Positions 46,521 to 58,743 of a stretch of 64,000 nucleotides of DNA are shown here, one piece after another. The notes under the pieces were generated by a model, which searched no databases, was not told the origin of the DNA, and saw only the letters and a program-made list of their open reading frames with translations. The position numbers were made by a program, and so were the translations under genes. Positions within the stretch are counted from its first letter, which is position 1; each line of letters begins with the position of its first letter. Source of the stretch: Hyalella azteca (lineage: Eukaryota; Arthropoda; Malacostraca; Amphipoda; Hyalellidae); NCBI RefSeq assembly GCF_000764305.2, contig NW_025944746.1:1-64000 (forward strand). The letters run 5' to 3'.

Positions 46521-49030
46521 TGACGCAATCAACTTGTTTGCGATGCAGTGTGGCAGCCAAGCATGATCAGTGCTTGTCTGCCTCTAACTCCATTACTGCG
46601 GTCTCAGGAAATAAATTAAGTCTCCAGAGACTCGGCACAGAATTTTCCGAACCAAACTCGGGGATTCTCACCACAAGTATCTACTTCCAAAAATATTTCT
46701 AGAATTTTCCTTCGGTCCTTGGGGATGAAGGCGAACTCCTCGATATTTTTGCGATTCCTGAGGAGAATTTGAATGAGAGTCTCCACTCAAGGAGATTTTT
46801 GTGAGGGCATGAGAGCGGCTACGGTATCTCTGTTGTGTCGACCATCACCGCCTTACGTCAGGCCGACACTTCTTGGCCAAAACTCCATAAGGGGTAACTG
46901 GCCTAGCATCGGATGCGTCTGCCTGCACAATCTCAGCACTTAGATAGTGCTTAGCTAATCAGCACTTAGATAGTGCTTAGCTAATACTAGGTCTTGCGTG
47001 GCACTTATAGTTACTTAGCTACGGCAGCTCTCATTTTGCTGGAACAGCTCAGACTGTGAGGGTATGTTCTGCTACTTAGCTAAGGCTATTCCAGGACTTT
47101 AAAGAAAATTGAAACTTAGTGTGGGAGCAATGCAAATTGTTATATTTAGTTAGGCTTAGCAAAAGATTGCATCTTAAATAATTGAAGTTTGAGCAATGAA
47201 AGAAGAAAAACACTTAGGAATAAAAACATCCGTGTAAAACTTTAACATATGTTCATGAGTAATAATAGACAGATTCACCGAACCGACAATAATAAAAGTT
47301 AATGAGATTCAATACCAAACAGCCAATACACTCAAAGACTGCTCAAAGATGGAGCAATTGTACAGATAATTGCTATCAAATAAACTATATAAATAGTATA
47401 CGTCTAAGGAGGCTGCGGGTAGGAACAATGATGGTATCAATCGCCCTATCGTTAAAAAGCTTGGTCATTATAGTCCCCCGGAATTAGAAAGTTGGTAATC
47501 TGAAAAGTTATCTTAGCGGCGAAACTTTGCTCGCAACTTCATTAGGCGGTATAGTTCCTGGATACGCTTGTTCTCCTCCACAATTCATTTATTATAAAGA
47601 AAGCTTTAGAATTAAATGCCTATTGCAGCAGATGCAATTACTGATAATGGCAATGTCTATTGTAAACTTTAACTTTAATCTTTAATATGAATGCCAGTGA
47701 AGGCAGTAACTAATAATTGCGACAAGTTTTGTAAATTGTTGCTTTAAACGTTCACACGAGTGGCAGCGCAAGCAGTAACTTATAATTTTACGTTAATAGA
47801 AGCTGACGCACCTGATGACAGTCGCAACAAATAAATTTTCTGGGACAGCTAGAATTATCCAGCGCCTATCGCAGAGCATTTCAGCAGACCACTGCAGCTC
47901 GCGTCAATGGTGGCGTAATAGATAAGGTTACATGCAGCGTCTACAGGCCTTGCCCTCTGAAGTCGCTAATCTGCTCTCCAACGTATGCAAAAAATTCACT
48001 TTGAGCGATGTCATTCGCTCAGATTACCACAATTAAAATTTTCGCGTAGCTCATCTATTTGAGCAAAATTTCGGCCCCTGCTGTATGGCCAGTTTATTGT
48101 ACCTTGCGGATGCCAATCTCGTGTAGATTACCGACATGGTATGCAAAATTGGAGCTGACATTATATCTATTCCACGTTGCATGAGCAGCATTTACAATAG
48201 CGAGCAAATGTGGAATCTATAACAGATTATAGGAGCGGTGTCTATTATTTTTTTATATGCCAAGTGTCTCCGCATTGCGAATATATGCGAATATATATGT
48301 CTCCGCATTGCGAATGTTGGATTTATGGGTGACTGCGGACAAAGACTTCAACTTGAGGCCTGTTAGGCCAGGCTTGAAGGCAAATACGGTAACTCGCATG
48401 TTATTTAGATTTCTTTCTAATTCTGATGATGCAACGAATAGATTGCAAGATAGAATAGATTGCCAAGTATACATTCTAATCCAAATAGTAGCTCCTGGTG
48501 ATTTCAAGCCTCAACACTAACTGTAAATTCATAATCCTGCCTTGAATGTCAGAACACAGCAATTAGACTGTCCTTTGTCCAAGCTCCATTGCCACTCATG
48601 TATTTTCATAACACTTGCGACTGCAGTAGATTTAGTAAGTTTTTCGCTAATCAGACGTCAATCCCAAGTTAAAATATTTTGGACTAAGAAGACATGTGAG
48701 TAACTCACCTGCCCAGAGCAGAGCGCAGAGAAGAACAGCTGCTCGCATGATGGAAGTGTCGGACATCTTCCTTATGTCGATGGAGACACTAACATGAACT
48801 TGGAGAACGGGACTATGGAAATGTAACAATAATCTTAGATCCGGCTCTACGGAAACACTACTAGAAACTTGGCAGCCCGAACAACGGTGATTTTTCCGCT
48901 GACATGGTTACTAGAACTAAAGATACACCTTCATTAATTGAGAGACCACAGAACTATGGATATCTACCGTGAACTTGGATACCGGGGGCTAATAGAGATC
49001 CTACCAATAACTTGGTTTTCGGGACTGATG
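46521..49030. repeat. Module F, copy 3
   Basis: Homologous to copies 1 and 2 with more divergence, particularly at 48230-48530, where several indels occur. A 25-bp direct duplication agcacttagatagtgcttagctaa..., itself partly palindromic, is seen at 46934-46983, at the place where copy 1 has its hairpin insertion. It has the empty site for the MITE of copy 2. Confidence 0.85.
46616..48766 (-). CDS. Candidate small secreted protein gene, copy 3
   Basis: Exon 1 (48766-48709) encodes MSDTSIMRAAVLLCALLWA with the same GTGAGT donor. The 66-nt exon is at 46922-46857 and the terminal 54-residue exon at about 46780-46616, both open and closely like copy 2 with substitutions such as Q to E, D to A, K to E and N to D. 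The optional 44-nt exon (47975-47932) contains an in-frame TAG (47943-47941), so this copy can only make protein if that exon is skipped. The exon 1 phase and the alternative gcag acceptor 4 bases into the 66-nt exon allow this, predicting 94 residues. Upstream sequence differs from the other two copies, so regulation could differ. Function unknown. Confidence 0.4.
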
Positions 49031-50690
49031 GACACACAACTGTTTTCATAGTTACCGGGGCAATTTATTCACTACCATCGACTTTGCTCCAAGGACTCTT
49101 ATAGTCACTACAACTAACTGTGTTAATTATGGTGCTACTCGCACACCATGGATGAAGGCATATTTAAATGCAGCATAAGCGCAGCATACACTGTACATGA
49201 ACTTTGAATAAATTATATGTTCAAGTTTAAAAAGTCAATAATTTCTTGTCTGCAAATTACAACATTAGATATAGCATTGACTCAACCTATTGTAAATAAC
49301 TTTGTCGCAAAAATAATTTAATTGTTGGATAAAATTGATATGATTTCGTTTGGTACGTGTCGATGAGTGAAATTATGTTCGAGACTAAATTATAGAACAT
49401 ATTTACGTTCAATATTTTCATCACTCGCGAATGCATTGTAGTAAATACTTTCAGATGAAGCAGAAAAATGTAAGCCTGGAAAACCTACTTTTAGATATTG
49501 GCATATTGCATACAATTAACTTCATTTGTCTCTTCACCGTATTGTCTCTTCACTGAACTGCTTCTTTTCATGAAAAACTAAAGCCTAGTCGTTGAAAATT
49601 AATGAATTTATCTAAAAATAAGCAGATCGAAAAATAACAATCGATCGATGAGTATGAATGAAAATTAAGTTATGGAATTATAGTATTATTGTTGATTAAA
49701 TTATGATCTCAGTGGTTAACTTTGCGTGCAAGTGGCTTGAGTCACAAGTGATTGTGACAACATAACATTGATGTCACATTAAATAAATATAGAAGTTAGT
49801 ATGTTGCATAAATATTCAAACATTGAGACCATATAAGTACATTGACCCTAATTAGCTCGGGCAAAGGATAATTGTCCTTCAGTCAGACTAACTCTAGTTC
49901 CCAAGGTGAGCAAAGTTATCAACACAAATAATTTAGTTTTAACATGCACGCAGGCATTGAAATGAAAGATAAAACAGCTCATTCTGAAGTATTAAAATTT
50001 GATTTTTAAAACTATAAAGCAGCCAAGAACGAAATGTTTTTGAGCTTTGACAGAAAAACTATAAATTCCTATAACATTGCGTTGAACGTCTAGCAGCCAC
50101 AACCGACCCGCGGCTTCACCAGCTGTGCCTCCGCGGCAGGAGGAGGCACGTGCTCGCGTATAGACGAATTGCTTGATGAAAATGTCCCATTTAAATGTTT
50201 TTATTGCATATTGTTCACTTCTCTTATTGCGCTATGGCATTTTTCCACTCAAGCAATCTGTAGTACTTGTAGGATATGAAAGGGCAATCAAGTTTTGATT
50301 AATAAAAACAACCGTGTTGTTGCAAACAGCGAATAATTTTTTTCTTCTTTCTCTGCAGGCAAATGAATTTATATTAATATCACAATAATGAAAATCTTTA
50401 GTGTTCTTTTTAGAAAAACATTTTCAAGTTGGGCCGTCAAAACACAATTAAAAACACAAAACACAAAACACAATCTTCAAATTAATCGAAATAATAACCG
50501 AATAAATTAATTAGTTTTCTTCCTTTGAATATATTAAAACTTTATTACAGTCCATCCCCCTACCGTAAAACCTTAATAAAGCAGGAGGTGTCATCACAAA
50601 AAAATCGGGTTTTTAGTCTACGGGACGCCGGTAAAAAATTCGCTTCCCTCACAGTCGAGCGCCGCAGGGCCAGACAACCTACCCCTACGA
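49031..50690. other. AT-rich interval, no supported gene
   Basis: No match to the A-F modules and no convincing exon. A GC-richer spot at 50100-50160 contains the imperfect inverted repeat gtgcctcc/aggaggcac. Short A-rich words acacaaa repeat at 50445-50475. Confidence 0.4.
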
Positions 50691-51400
50691 ACGCCGGCTC
50701 CACACTGACAGCTCCAAACTTGAACCAATCCGTTTTATTGCAAACACCCTGAGCTCGAGACTTAACAGGTTAAGAATTGGGAGCGCAGCCGTGCACCACT
50801 AATTTTGTGCACCAATAAGCCCTGAATCGAACGCCTTGGATCTCTCCGGACATCCACCAATCAGCCGTGCACCACTCGGCTTTGTCCTCTTCCGGCCTTG
50901 ACCACCACCATGCCGTGCACCACCAGGCCGCGGATTGAATTCGACTTCCGGGCATCGTTAAATTACATAATTTTACGTTCGCCGTATCTGAGGTTAGGTT
51001 TCAGATAGCATAGTCCTGTTCCAAAATTTATCGTCCTTCGACGAGTGGCTGTTCGACCGAGGGCTGGTTCGACCCACGGCCTAGATACGGACGTCTTGAA
51101 GTGTTGAAGGCTACGTTCCGGAAGGCAGGAATCATGATGGTCCATTACATCCAGGGCAGTGGTGGTCTTCGGCAGGCGACCCGATACGGACGGCTTGAAG
51201 TGCTGAAGGTTACGTCCCGGAAGGCAGGAATCATGATGGTCCATTACATCCAGGGCAGTGGTGGTCTTCGGCAGGCGACCCTAAGAATATACACATCCAA
51301 GCTCCCTGGAATTATCGAATCGTTGTTAAACTTACTTGGTAAACGCTCGATGAACGGTTCTATCTTAAATTTTTGCTGCTTTCCTTCGAGCACTAATGCA
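50691..51400. repeat. Dispersed repeat with a tandem duplication of about 98 bp
   Basis: The ends (50690-50775 and 51288-51335) match 34985-35150. Between them, 50785-50925 carries four GTGCACCA words. At 51083-51282 a unit of about 98 bp containing ggaaggcaggaatcatgatg and cagtggtggtcttcggcagg occurs twice in tandem. Both frames of the duplicated part stay open on each strand, giving a 101-codon plus and a 93-codon minus frame, but I recognise neither and find no splice context. Confidence 0.7.
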
Positions 51401-52042
51401 TGCTAGTAAGAAAATTTTTACTGAATTCCAATTTCAAAAAGTGGCGTATCAATCGTACTAACAAAGATGCTATAATTTTTGGCTTTGGCTTCTCGTTGAA
51501 GAACTAAGAACTAATACTATAATAATAATTAATAACTATTCTGACTTATGAACGAAGACTAATTTTATCGACCCCATAGTTGGCAATAATTAAACTGCGG
51601 ACAAAATAGCGGCAAGTCTAACCATTTGAACCGCGCTATAGCGCCAAAGCCACACCACCGAAGTCACGAAATGAAGCATTTGCCATTCATGGCATGCCAA
51701 ACAATCGATGGTTTGATCTTCATGCAAAAGTTATAATTCACTCCCATCGAAATTTTATCGCATTAGTTTCTAATATCAGTCCATGAACTTGCAGTGATCC
51801 ATGGAACAAGCACTCTGATATTTATAATAAAGTTCCACTTTCAGTTATACCACTTTTGTATGCGTCATTCCACTTTCAATATCATTCTTTTGTAAAAAAA
51901 AAGAATACAACTGACACAACTGCAAGTCTATGTACGATATTATGTAATTAAGTTTATGTAAGAATCTTGTTCGCGTTGTCGTGATCATTTGTTCCTCACA
52001 TTTGCATCAACAGCTTAGCAAGGTCATTTATTACTTCTCACA
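51401..52042. other. AT-rich interval, no supported gene
   Basis: No copies elsewhere in the window and no convincing coding frame. Nothing further can be supported. Confidence 0.4.
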
Positions 52043-52262
52043 TTATCCGCACCATCGTATCCGCACTATCGTATCCGCACTATCGTATCCGCACTATCAT
52101 ATCCGCACCATCGTATCCGCACCATCGTATCCGCACTATCGTATCCGCACCATCGTATCCGCACCATCGTATCCGCACCATCGTATCCGCACCATCGTAT
52201 CCGCACCATCGTATCCGCACTATCGTATCCGCACCATCGTATCCGCACCATCGTATCCATGC
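52043..52262. repeat. 14-bp minisatellite, about 16 copies
   Basis: Unit tatccgcaccatcg, with tatccgcactatcg and one tatccgcactatca variant, in about 16 uninterrupted copies. The variants are interspersed, not sorted to one end. The 14-bp period is not a multiple of three, so every frame reads the same 42-bp super-unit, which explains the repetitive frames on both strands. Confidence 0.97.
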
Positions 52263-55200
52263 TTCACTTCGTACCTCTAAATAACCATTAAAATAACATT
52301 TTACAGCGCTGGCGTCATGCGAAACGAAGTTTTTGGTCAAGCTTCTACTGAATCCTAAATTTCCCACGCACTCGCACAGCCTAGCGCACTCTTCACACCT
52401 GCATTTGCTGCACTAATGGAAGCGTTCGCGTCACTAATTAAGCCTTCAGTCAGCGCTAGCCGGCCTTTGAACATCCAAATTACTAACGACGGACATCCAA
52501 TCAAAACTGGTCGATTGCCAACATTTTTCGGAGCTTCAAAGAGCTTCCAATTTTGAAGACCTATCGACAAAAATTAACGTATGCGCTTCAAAACTCGGAT
52601 ATAAAATATTTCTGGAGCAAAAAGCGTCCGGTGAGTCTCCACTGCACGGCAGTCGATAGATTGCCGCTTTGGTGGCTACACAACGCTGATAGCTTCGTTA
52701 CATACTTTAAACGAATTTTTCACGGTGATAATATTAGTTATAGTAATTGAATCGCGTGTGCGTGATAAAAAACTACGCGCATTAATTAAGTAACATTCAA
52801 CATCATAATTGAATGCGAATTTGCTCTAAACAATATTTTAGTCTGATTTATAAATTATATTGTTCAATTTTGAGTTATATTAGGTTCCCTTTGATGGAAT
52901 CGCAGTTACCAAAAACATTGACTCATTGATTTAATCAAAAGTATTTAATTTGCAACGTATCCACACTATCTAAAGCATGGAGAAGTCATACCATGAACAT
53001 TTTTACCGTGTTTAATGATATCAGCTCTTCAAATTTCCACAATGACCATAACTAAAGAAGAGCTCACGCGTACGCAGTACGAAGCACGTTCACCTACATG
53101 AAGCTTGCCTATGCTATGTACAATGCCCTCAATTGCCCAATTCTTCCCACAAGGTCAGCTCATTTCCCCAGAGGACGCAGGCAGATTGCAGCAAGATTGC
53201 TATTCACAAACCAAAGGGTATACGCATCAAGTGCGCATGACTGGTCTGCGTAACTATTTGCTTCCTCTCGCAATCTCTGTGAGGATCTGCAACACTTTGC
53301 AACTGAGGGACGTTTCAACTAGGAAACTAGGCTCATGCTTTGAAATTCCTACCTTTAAAAGTGACGATTGCCAAGCAGCACATATGGTTGACTTTCTATT
53401 GGAGTCACTAGGACTTCCGTAATTTCGATGACACTATATATAGGGAATGAAATAGAACGAGTTCAACATTGAATAGATTAGTTGAATACATTGACGTGAT
53501 GTCGGAGTTTTCAAAGGTGACGTCTATCGTGAGATCCATAGTATTCTTCGAACGCATTCAAATTCTTCAGTAATGTATGTTCTTTACAAATTTACAGCAT
53601 GAATAATAATTATATAGAGAAATATGCTGCATCGAATTATTTGCATTCGATTCATTTCTGTTTGTTATACGCAAGCAGTCTATATACTACGCATCAATAC
53701 ATTACGGCTTTTTGATTTACAGGGTCCAGGAAGAGTTCAAATAGTCACAATAAATATTGAGTCGCTTAGCAATTGATCCTATTGATTGCAGTTATTTTGG
53801 TAATTAAAAAAATATGAATTTAACCTCTATTAATGTTAGAAATTTCAGTCAACTACGACCACAAAAAAATATGTACGATAGCATTTTCTTATTTTCCAAG
53901 ATTACGGGTTCCGTAAAAATTTCCCGTCCACCGAGTTCAATAAAAATTTCTCATTCCAATGACTTGCTTGGGCCATCAAAATGAAGTCCCACGAGAATGC
54001 CCATTCCCAGTAGGAATGCCGCGGTTCCAGGCTGCCCCGAACGCCCAAGAATGCGGCTCGTTGGGGGCAAAGCCTTGAGTAAATGCCACGCATACCGCAA
54101 AATCTTGGGCGCGTTTAAGCTCCGCCGCGACGGATGATCTTCTACGCTCAAACGGGCGCAATTTTGAACACAACCTGCAGCGGCTCGTTGTTTATTGCTG
54201 GGCAGCGCGGACACGGCGCTTATTGCGGAATACATTAAAAAGAGAGACCACACATTTAACTGGTCGAGATTCTCACGCACCTCAGCTTTATGCGCGCAGT
54301 TAGCATCGTGAAATTCAGCACTACTGCGACTAACCTCTGACCTCAGCCATTGAAAGAATGGCATTCTATTTCCAACCGGCATCGGTGAAAAGGTTGGTCA
54401 CTCGCGACTGAGCATCATAGCACCAAAGAAAGTTAATGAGCTATTTTAACGCCGAGGAGGAAGCTCCAATTTGAAAAATGTTTATTTTTAATTTGTAAAC
54501 CATACAAATATTTTTATGGTTTATTAATGTAGATGAATTATACCGGAGTAGCACAACGGAAGCCGTCTCCAGTCGACGCCAGGGTCGCTCGAGTGATCAC
54601 AATAGCTATGCAAGATTTTATGCAAAAAATAACAGCATCCGCCGTAACGACTGCAGGAGGCAAGGGATTGGTGCTACATTTATTCGTATATTCCCCTGCT
54701 GACGGGGCTGAAAGTGTGAGGGTATAAAGATTTAAAATCTTTATATACAAATATATAAAGATCGTTATTTTTATCAGAATTCGAGGAGCGTTGAACCCTT
54801 TCTTGATGCCTGCGTAGCATTATTATTATCACAACTATTAATGGAAGCCGATCATCCAGGCTAAAAAATACTTTCGTTATTATTTAATGCTACAATTCTT
54901 CGTTCATTCCCTACACAGGTCTTTAGTTTAGGGGCCTGTGCTACTTAATATTGAACAACAGACAAAAAAAACTGTTCCGGATGAAGAACAGTAGGCGTTG
55001 CCGCGTACCTCATTCAGACCTGCATTCTATAACGAGAGTATGTCTCTCGTTTTCCCTTGAACAATAAGTATTGTGGGCGGCTGGCGCATGGAGTAAAAGC
55101 GTCACGAACGCCTGCTGCTGGAGTCATTAGTGCAGGAAAACAAACAAACAAACAAACAAACAAACGCGAAGCTAAGCTAAGAAAAACGTGTTAAAAACGT

Positions 55201-57182
55201 TTTAATAATAAGCCTCTGACAGACCAAAATCTCAGGGTATACTCGTGTACGTAAATGAATATCAAGTCATGAGACCTTGTCGATGTTTTGCTCAATTATT
55301 GTACACTGTACGCAATATTGACGCATGGTACTCAATGGTTGTTTGAAGTTAAATTAATTTATTCAAGTTATTTGAAACAGTGTATTAATCTGAAATATTT
55401 GAAACAGGTTAATTTGAATTATCTGAAACAGTTAATGTTTTACTTTGAAATATTTGAAACAGTTGATGGATTAATTTAAGATGTTTTCAGTATTTAATGT
55501 AGCAATTGGTTTATTTCAAGCAGTAAATGTAGCTACTAGTTTGGGATATTTAAACATTTATCTTTTTAATTTGACTGAGTTATTTGCTTTGAAGTATGAC
55601 TTTGAATTGTTTAAATTAATCAATGTAATAATTTGAGCGATTTAAAGCAGCTAATTTAGTAATTTGCGCTATTTAAAGTAGTTGAAGGAATATGTTGGGT
55701 TTTTAAATTACTCCATTTATTTATTTGAGTTATTTAAAGCAGTAATGGGTCCATTTGAGAAATTTCAGGAAGTTAATTTATTGATTTTGTTTCTATATTT
55801 ATTTACAGTAAAATTATTTAAGATTCCATTGAGCTCATCGGGCTGCTGAATAACGCCTCTCATTAAACACCATCGTTATACATTCTTCCACAAGGGTTTT
55901 TCAAATTTAAGAAAAAATCGAGCTTAATTCGTCTTATTTTCATCTCAATTCGAGTTTTTAAAATGAAACGAGAAGTCAGAGTCACAGCGGAAACCAATAA
56001 AGCTGACGAGCGGAAAATCTAGAATTTCCAAGTGAAACGCATTTAAATTCTTCATAATTCGCAGCGCCTCAAACTTTAATAGATTTACGGGTGGTTTAGT
56101 AGACACTTCTATGCTCAGGAAAAATTCCATATGTAATGTATGCCTCGTGATCAACAATTTCATGTATGCTCGAAATTAAATATTTTAGTTATTGCTTGAA
56201 TCTAGCACGATCATGCGACTGTTTTCATTTAATTTTTTATTTTGACCAAAACTTAGATCAAGAAGCTAATAAGCCCATATCAGAGCTTAGATAAACTCGA
56301 AAGCTTGAGGACGTAGAAGAGAGAAATTTTTAGATCAGCGGTAATCAGTATAAGCGTGACCTGGATCTGCGACAGTTGCTGCTGTCGTGTATGGCGAACG
56401 AACGATAGCTGTACGGTAAAGCGCCTTTGTATTGAGAGCTTGCATGCAATGGAAACACGGTACACGCTTTGAAATTGTTGTTGGCTGCCTAAACTCGAGC
56501 TTCACAGTACAGTGAACAGGAAATGTGGCTTGGATGTGCTCGTATCAACGAATGTATACAAGTATTCGATGTATACACATAGATTCGCAATAGAAAAGAG
56601 GTCCAACTAAATAAAATAAATTGGATCAGAGTAGGGCATAAATACATAACAAAATAACGAGCTCCTCGCAATTTAAGTCATACAATGCAAACAGCAAATA
56701 ACTAGCCGAAAGTTTTAAAAACAACCACCACGTATTGCTCACACACGTGTAATCAAACCAAGGCAGGAATGGAATGGTAGCTCCGATCTTAATGTTACCG
56801 TCCATGCATAACATAGCAATCAACAAATGTAGTAGCATCCGTGCCTAACATGAACGTGAAGATGAAAGCCAGGAAAATAGTTCTGTCATGCAAGCGCGTT
56901 CACATTCAAAAGACTGAACGCGCTAGGATGTTAAGACAATCAATTAAACAGTTCATCTTTGAATGCGATGCGCTTCAATGCCTTAAAAATCAAGAGAATT
57001 GCATTGAAGAAAAGCTCAGAAGAATAGTTGGGAAATCTTACGAGATTATAAAAAGCTCAGGACACGTCGACAACAACTAGTGGTAATGGTTATAAAACAA
57101 CTGTAGCTCATTAGAAATTTCTTCAGTTTTTATTTAAACGAGGTTCAAGGATCAAATTTGCTGTCAACTTTGTTTCTGGCTA
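52263..57182. other. Single-copy interval with weak frames and simple repeats
   Basis: Holds a minus-strand frame of 143 codons (53951-54382) in a GC-richer patch, a plus-strand frame of 105 codons (53105-53422) and a 79-codon basic plus-strand frame (56841-57080). None shows a recognised family or clean exon borders. An AAAC microsatellite lies at about 55137-55164. From 55340 to 55800 degenerate words built on atttgaaacagttaat and gagttatttaaagcag recur every 30-60 bp, an eroded satellite-like stretch. No copy of modules A-F is present. Confidence 0.45.
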
Positions 57183-57961
57183 TTAATTGAACGGTGTGGA
57201 CAAGGTTGTCTTGGTTCCGTCTCCAATATAAAGAAATCGAGGCAGCTGCCGGGTCGTCAGCGTATACGTGAAACGCACGTAAGTTATGCCCCGTCGACCC
57301 GGTTTGTTCTGAAGTAGAAAAGAAAAATACTCTTAAATTGCTGCTTATAAAGAAATATAAATAACTAATTAGCGAAATAATCGAGTTATAATTGGCAAGA
57401 ATAATTCAATAGTTAAATGCGATCATAATTACCTTAAATGAAAATTCCATTTAAGAGGCTGTAGCCAAGTAATTGAGCCGATTTTAAGTTAGTAAGAAAG
57501 ATTAGTCCAGTGACCGTTTAATTTAACGCATGCGGTTAATTGGAATTGATAAGAGTTGCTGTGAAGCAACTAAGATTTTAATTTGAACACACTGGACTAA
57601 TGAAGATAATAAGAGAATGGCATGCAAATGATGGAGGTTGATGATTTAAGAGGAAATTTAATGATTTAATAGAGGCAAGATTCGCTGGCAAAACCGGCGG
57701 CTATCAAGGCTCTCCTGGAAATTGAAGGTACAGAGCGAAGTTAACTCTTTCTTCACTTTAAGAAAGATGGAAATTATAAATATAAATTCTAACATTTTAA
57801 CTTTCAAAATATCTATCAATTAAATTTCTAATACAACAAACTATCCGTAAATTGTGAAATTCTACCGCGTCCGGGAAAAAGTATCTAATGCGCCTTACTT
57901 ACGCAAAGCTGGCGAGAATAAGACTTAGAAAACTTGCGAGGCTTCGAACGAAGTTTTATTA
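57183..57961 (-). CDS. Possible last two exons of an unidentified gene
   Basis: Two minus-strand exons fit together. The upstream one (57961-57903, 59 nt) follows a good acceptor (aatttattttag), is open only in the frame reading RSKPRKFSKSYSRQLC, and ends at a strong GTAAGT donor in phase 0. The downstream one (57308-57183, 126 nt) follows the acceptor tctacttcag and, in phase 0, encodes NKPGRRGITYVRFTYTLTTR followed by 21 more residues to a TAA. The agreement of phase and splice sites is the whole case. The product is basic and I do not recognise it. Earlier exons would lie at higher coordinates but I could not pick them out before the lipocalin start, so the model is incomplete and may be chance. 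Confidence 0.3.
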
Positions 57962-58743
57962 CTAAAATAAATTACCTAGTTCTGCATGAAGGTAAAAATC
58001 TACAATAATTCTATTAGCAATGTTTATCTTAGTTGTAATAAATTTTAAATCTGATAAAATCTGTAAAAAAAGTTTAAGTATTATTTCTTCGAAGATGACA
58101 TATAATTTAAAAAAAAACATGTGCTCGACAGCGGCAAGTGGTGAGCTTGTAAGAAATTCTTTACTTTTTTAAACTAATATGAGAGGAAATTTTTGCACTC
58201 GCGCAGCGTTTCTTCACGAAGACATTTTCGTGAGGCTCGACGGCTATTTTCCACAGCAGTTGTATAAGCTAGGACGTGAATTAATAATAATGTTGGAAAT
58301 AATCCTTATGTATACAAGGCATGACAATATTTTTTACTATCAATAAATTAGTAATATAGCAAACAATGAACTTGCGCCATGACAATTTTAGAAATATGTA
58401 CATTTGAATTTGTAATGATAGAAAATGAATCGAAATTTATTTGATCCGAGGTCGATGGAAATCCGAAACTTCTTCATTTAAATCAATTCTGAACTTGTCT
58501 AGTTATACTTTGCAATTTTCTGCAGAGACATACATTCGTTAATTCCTGTTAATCATTTAATTATTTCAAGCAGTCACAATATTTGACACTGAGCTGAAAA
58601 TTGCGAAAAAGAGTTTCGAAAAAAGAGTTTCTAATGATCGTGCTGCTCTTCGTGAAGAATTGTTAAATAAAGAATCTTTGCCAGAGATCAGGCTGGGAGG
58701 TGCTTCTGACAACACAAGCTTTTCAACACAATTCTAAAATAAA
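57962..58743. promoter_or_regulatory. Upstream region of the lipocalin gene
   Basis: About 780 bp lie between the possible minus-strand exon and the lipocalin start. If both genes are real they diverge from this interval or the minus-strand gene has further exons in it. I see no strong TATA box. The 5' leader ends ..ttcaacacaattctaaaata before the ATG. A minus-strand patch at about 58180-58250 stays open for 20 codons but has no secure splice sites. Confidence 0.3.

Noticed and set aside
51040..51090. A ggttcgaccc word resembling a tRNA B box
   Set aside because: There is no A box at the right distance and no cloverleaf folds around it. The word belongs to a local duplication.
51981..52367. 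Repetitive frames on both strands around the 14-bp array
   Set aside because: The 14-bp unit creates the same 42-bp reading super-unit in every frame, so open frames follow automatically.
53105..53422. A 105-codon plus-strand frame beginning MPMLCTMPS
   Set aside because: No family resemblance and no splice sites that fit. Possible but unsupported.
53951..54382. A 143-codon minus-strand frame in a GC-richer patch
   Set aside because: No recognisable domain, two other long frames overlap it, and GC-rich sequence lengthens chance frames. It was not called a gene but is noted in the interval entry.
57680..57730. A plus-strand IRWQNRRLSRLSWKLK stretch ending at a GTACAG donor-like word, superficially like a homeodomain helix
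   Set aside because: It is too short and lacks the residues that surround the recognition helix in homeodomains.
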